A stretch of 64,000 bases of DNA. Source: Arbacia lixula (lineage: Eukaryota; Echinodermata; Echinoidea; Arbacioida; Arbaciidae). The position numbers and the translations under genes are program-made. Positions 25,101-31,100 of the stretch are shown piece after piece. The notes under the pieces were generated by a model. It saw only the letters and a program-made list of their open reading frames with translations, had not been told where the DNA came from and did no database searches. The stretch is taken from NCBI GenBank assembly GCA_963669155.1, contig OZ022576.1, positions 33,040,498 to 33,104,497 of the forward strand, read 5' to 3'. The stretch's first letter is position 1. Each line of letters starts with the position of its first letter.

Positions 25101-28100
25101 TAGACAGAAGGCCCCTCTATTCAGTTAATCATTAACTCTTAACTTGCCGGGGGTAAAACCCCTCTGTGCCGGATGTTTTCTATATTACAGTTTTCTCTAT
25201 TACAGTTTGGTCGCAAATTTGCGACAGCGGTATCTTTATAATACTGGTAACAGTGATGATACCTTTATTTATATGCTTGCCCTGACAGTCTTCCAGTCTA
25301 AAATTGTATGTCCTCTGAGAATGTGTAAGCCAAATTATGAATTTCATCTCTTTGTAACACCCCTTTGCATGTCTTGATCAGAACAAGATCCTACGTCGGA
25401 GCATCTCTCATCCTGCGGCAACAATCTGGGCTTCTACGATAGACCTGTGGATCGGGAGCTCGCTGGGGGGGACTCGGTTGGGGCCAATTGCAGAGTCAGT
25501 GACCCAGAGCTCAACATCGCCTGGTACAAGGATGGCCGCAGACTGAGATCAGGTGACCCACTCTGTCCTTATTGTTGTGTCCCTGATGGTAGGGAGACAA
25601 TCACACAGAGGTTCAGGTTGGGGCGTCTTCATTAGCCAGATATGGCGAAATAGCTAGCTAGTTCTTGGGTTTTGGGTAAAATTCCTGAATGGTCAGAGGT
25701 CAAAGGCCAATGAACTTTGAAAAATTGGCTAAAATTGCCCCCAATTTGATATTTTTCACAATAAATCCCAATCCAATTATGCATTTCAAGAAAACATGGC
25801 ACATAGATGAATCACAAGGATACAAGGATGGATTTAGACAGACTGGTTAGATTGGAAGTCAAAGAAGTAAGAGGTCAAAGGTCAAATGAACATTGCCAAA
25901 GCCTGCTCACCCATGGAAAAACAGAATATGATATTTTCATTTCACATAGAAATTCACAGGAACATTCCCAACCAAACAAACAGATTTTCTGAGAATAATC
26001 TAGATAGGGCAAGCAAAGAGGCGGATGCATATTTATCGACTGTGTGGCATTCGACTTGCTCTAGTTCACAATAAATCCAAATCCAAAAGCGCATTTCCAA
26101 CCAAACATGGTGCAAAGATGGATCACTACTTGGGGCTAGACTGGTGACATTTTTGGTGAAATTGCTGAAAGGTCAGAGGTCTAAGGTCAATGAACTTTGC
26201 CAAGAATTACCTGGTACAAGGATGGCCGTAGACTGAGATCAGCTAGGTGACCCACTTTGTCCTTATTGTTGTGTCCCTGATGGTAGTGAGTCAATCACAC
26301 AGAGGTTCAGGTTGAATTAGCCTTCACAATCATGCAACAAACAGCCCACATTAGGGGCATATTCATTAGCCCGATGTGGCAAAATAGCTAGCTAGATCTG
26401 ATTGGGTTTAGCCTAGCCACATCACGAAATGGCTAGCTATTTGCGTCTTCATTAGCCAGATTAGGCGAAATAGCTAGCTATTTGGTCGAGAAAATTTCCC
26501 AAGAAATCTTGGCCTAGATAGAGCTAGCTCGCAGCGTCTTTATTAGCCTGAAAATTTCTCAATCCCAGCGTGCATCAGCGCGCACTGAGGCATTGTTTAC
26601 TTTAGATTTTTATACGTGCGTGGATGGGAGCTCACAACCGAAGCCATGCGGTCATGGCCTATTCCCGTCGCACACGGCGTATGTTTGAACAGCGAGATAA
26701 TTTATGCGTCCCAAGTTTCGAGCTAATGAAAACGCGATTGCAACTTCAGGCTAGTTCGCCAGATCAACAAACTAGCTCGCTATTTCGTCTTATCGGGCTA
26801 ATGAAGAAGCACATACAGAGAGAAAACCAGCCCCTGCAAATGAAAAATAAACATCCCATGTGAAAATAAGTTTTTCTTCTACAGTACAGGCCAAAAGTTT
26901 GGGGCCACCCTCAGAATTAACAGAAAATCCTACAAAAACAATGCATTCTGCATTCTGCATTCAAATTTATTGATACTGCATGGAATATGGAAGTTCCATG
27001 ACATCACACACGCATGTTTTCCAACAGGAATTACAGCTTAATTACTCATTTTGCAGAGATTTTTAGCTCACACTTTGGTTTCATCAAAATACCCTCCATG
27101 TGCCTGATCACTGCTTTACAAATTCTTGGCATGCGATCTACAAGTTCTACAAGATGTACAAGTATGATGCAGACGATCATTCCCATGCAGATTTTAAGCA
27201 TTCAAACATCTGCTTTTCATAGCTGGGGGAGGAGAAGAATAGTGACATCAGAAGCAGAAGACAAACATATCGTTGTTTCCAGCAAGAGGAATAGGAAGAT
27301 GACTGCTTGAGATATAAGGGCTGATGTGAATTCTACCAGGGAACAGCCCGTCTCGCTGACTACAGTGAAATGCAGGCGAAGAGCAGCTGGACTGTTTAAT
27401 GCAGTTTTTTGTAGGATTTTCTTTTAATTCTGTTGTAATGCAAAACTTAGTTTAGTGTGTTCTATTACGCTTGCAGAATACTGTGTCCTTCCGAATTGCT
27501 TTAATTCACTTATATATCTTATATCCAGCTTATTTCTACTTCCACCTCCTTTATATACTTCCAGGCAGTGTGGATGGTATCTTCATAGACTTCAACAACC
27601 AGCTGATAATTCCAGACTTTGAGCAAGTTCATCATGGTCATTATGCCTGTGTTGCCCTCTCTGGCCAACAAGAGTGCTTGAGGGCTGAAGCAAACATCAG
27701 TAAGTATCCTCACTCTCTGCTCCATGGTCAGTGTCCTCATGAGTTCAGGAGTGTTGACAGGCTTTCTTTATAGGCCATTACATGGTGCTTGCACAAATCT
27801 CCCCACCAAATGGACATATTTTGTCTATGTGCTATGCAAGGGTTGAGTCCAGTCGGACAGTCACACTTCCTAAACTATATTCTGTAGGAAGAGATGTACA
27901 CTATCTCTCTAAATGCAGCATGTTTAAACAAGTACTGAAGTCTTTACATTGCTGATCTAAAGCTTGAAATTGTCTTTTATCCCTGCAGCCTTTGATCCGC
28001 TGAGCTACTTCCTCCACGCACCTCAGACGGTGTACGTCCAAGAGGGCAGTGATCACCTGTTTCAGTGCCAGCCTAAGGTTGCCACGGACTACGTCACTTG

Positions 28101-31100
28101 GTTAAGAGTCGATGACCAATTGGAAGAAGGCATTGTAAGATTTCATCTCAAGAACTCTCCACTATCATGGCAATGTATAACATGAGTGCATCCTAGCTTG
28201 CTTGTCAGTATTGTAATGAGTTTATATTTAATATGTTATCTTTTCCATCCAATTTGAGCATAAATGTGTTGTGATATTTTTATAGCCTTTATTATATCTT
28301 GTTACTTTTGTAAGAAGTTAAAAACATGATTAGTGCATGGTCTCATCAGTGTAAAGTTTGTGAATCAATGACAGTGGATGGCTTTGATAGCATTAGTCGT
28401 AGTACATGTGAAGTTTCCACGAAGCAAGAGAGTGGAAGCTCTGAGTTTATTTCCTATTTAAAGTATTGTGTCATTATCATGAGCCAGCAGGAACCTGGGC
28501 CTTGCTGCATAAAACCTACCATTGATGGTTACTTTGCTACCATTAGCAATTTCTATGGAAACATTGGATTTCATTGGCTGTCAAGTGATGTTACCATTGT
28601 AGTTACCATTGACGGCAGAGTTACCATAGATAGTAAGTTTTACGCAACAGGGCCCTGGTGGGTGGAGATTGTGCCTGCCTGGCAAGCATTAGATACAGGC
28701 TCAAATCCCCGTCTGGGCCATGTTGCATAAAACTTACCATTGATGGTAACTTTGCTATCAATGGCAACGTATATAGGAGCATTGTTGTCGAGCCTTGTTA
28801 TCATTGATGGCAGAGTTACCACTAATGGTAAGTTTTTTGCAACAAGACCCTGGTCTTTTTTCTATATATTTATTTTTACCATGTACTAAAAAGAGTAGTT
28901 TCTTTGCCGACCTTTCAGAGAGGAAATAACCTGCATCTGCAAGATATTACGGAGGCTGATGAGGGGAGCTACACCTGCCTCATTCGTGATGAGTGGGGGC
29001 TGGTGAAAGGGAAGGCGCATGCCAGTTTGTTTCTCCTAGACCCACCACAGCTGAACATTTCAAGTGGTGAGAATCTGACCTGAATATGCCTCAGTCTTAA
29101 CCCTCTCCATGCTGTAGGGGTTCAGCCCGCCCAACGAAGAACATGATTTGATCCTAAAATTATGCATTTGAAGTAAAATCTACAGAAAATGGTGCACACA
29201 TGACTCACTGTAGTATTTCAGCTTATCGTGCACTGCAAGGTATGGCATGTGTGCACTATGTACGGACTGAATGCACAAATGAATCATGGCTCAGAGTTAC
29301 AAAAAGTAAAGTATCTCTGTAATTTTGGCTATCCTGCTATTGAAGAAAAGCATTTTCATATATATGTTTCTTCAGGTTTGGGGGTTCCAAGTAATGTAAA
29401 TTGTTGGTATATCTAATGATTTAGCCTAATCTTATCAGCTTGCAGTGATTCAGTAACAAAACTATATCTGAAATCTTCTTTAGCTATTCTCTGTCCCTCT
29501 CACCCCCCATTTTCTCCTCTGTTTATTTAATGCAGTCGAGTTAATACCCAATAAATAACAAACAAGAAACTAGCATTATGTATAGGTCTCTTCTCTTCTA
29601 TTTACTTCCCGTGGTGAAGTGGCGGGCGTGCAGTACCATGGCACCGCACGCCCTTCACTTCACCGAGGGGACCAATAGATTCCATAAAGATCCCGAATAA
29701 AGATCATGAAATATTTGTTTTATATCCTTCATTGATATATTCTTTGTTCATTAAATGAATCCTTACCATAGACCTTGTGATAGTGTCCATGCTCTAAGCT
29801 CTGAACTTTAGGAGCCCAATTCATTTGGTTTTTATTTCCTGCGGCTTGAGCAAGCCAATGGCAATTCAAGTTGCGCCTCAGCCGCAACACCGCGGGAGTT
29901 TCCCAGGCACGCCCAATGATTTTTCACTAAAACGCAAAAAAGCAGCTGGAAAGAAATGTATCGCGTAGATTTTGCGTGTCGCGCATTTACCGGGATGAAC
30001 TGATTTCGAGACAGAGAGAAAAGGGGCGACTATTTTTGTAAAGACGTCACAAAATATTACCTCTTTTCTCTGTGACGTCATGAAATGGTACCTTTTCTCC
30101 CCTCTGAGCTTCTTTCGCTCTGTTTAGTTGAACTATTTGTGGACATGAGACACACTTTTAACCAATCAATGAACTGGAAAATATTAATGAGGGATAACTC
30201 TTTGTGTGCCGTTGTTGTCCTCCTTGCAGTGTGTGGAACCATAACCTACCATCGGCAACAGCAGGGAGAGCAGCTACCTGAGCAGCCTACGGAGCAGCCT
30301 CAGGGGGAATCATCCTACTCTATGGGATTTGCCAGTGATGGCGATGAAAACGAAAACGAAAACGAAAACCAGACGCCGTACATTGTAGGTGGGTCTGATT
30401 CAGAGTACGGGACTGCACCCTACATGGTGAGGATCTGGGTCCGGGAGAGGCAGCTTTTCACGTGTGGAGCTGCCCTGCTAGACCAGAGGTGGGTCATCAC
30501 AGCCGCTCACTGCATCCGCTTCAGGGATGAGCACAATTACCAGGCCAGCGACATCTTGCTCTATCTTGGGGACCATGACACACTCGCAAACGAGCCAACT
30601 CAGTTGATTAGGGAGGCGGTTGAGATCATCATTCATGAGGACTTCAATGATCAAAACTTTGACAGCGACATTGCACTGATCCGTATGGAGCCCCCCCTTC
30701 GGAGTTTTAACCCGTACATCCGACCCATCTGCCTGCCTCCTGGCGCCTTAGCAACTCGCCTCATCAACCAAGACACGCAGGGAAGAGTAACCGGATGGGG
30801 CCAAATGTCATTCAGAGGAGCAACGCCACGATTCCTCAAAGAAGTGGAGCTACCAGTAGTGGATTGGGCAACTTGCGAAGATGCAAACATCTACAACATA
30901 ACCCAAAGAATGTTCTGCGCGGGATACGCTACCGGCGAGCGGGATGCATGCAGGGGGGACAGCGGCGGGCCTTTCGCTATCCGGCACACGGACGGCCGCT
31001 GGTATCAGTTGGGCATCGTCAGCTGGGGTGTGAGGTGTGGAGAGTCCTATGGCTTCTACACCAATGTGGCTCAGTTCCTGCACTGGATCCGGTCCAAGAA

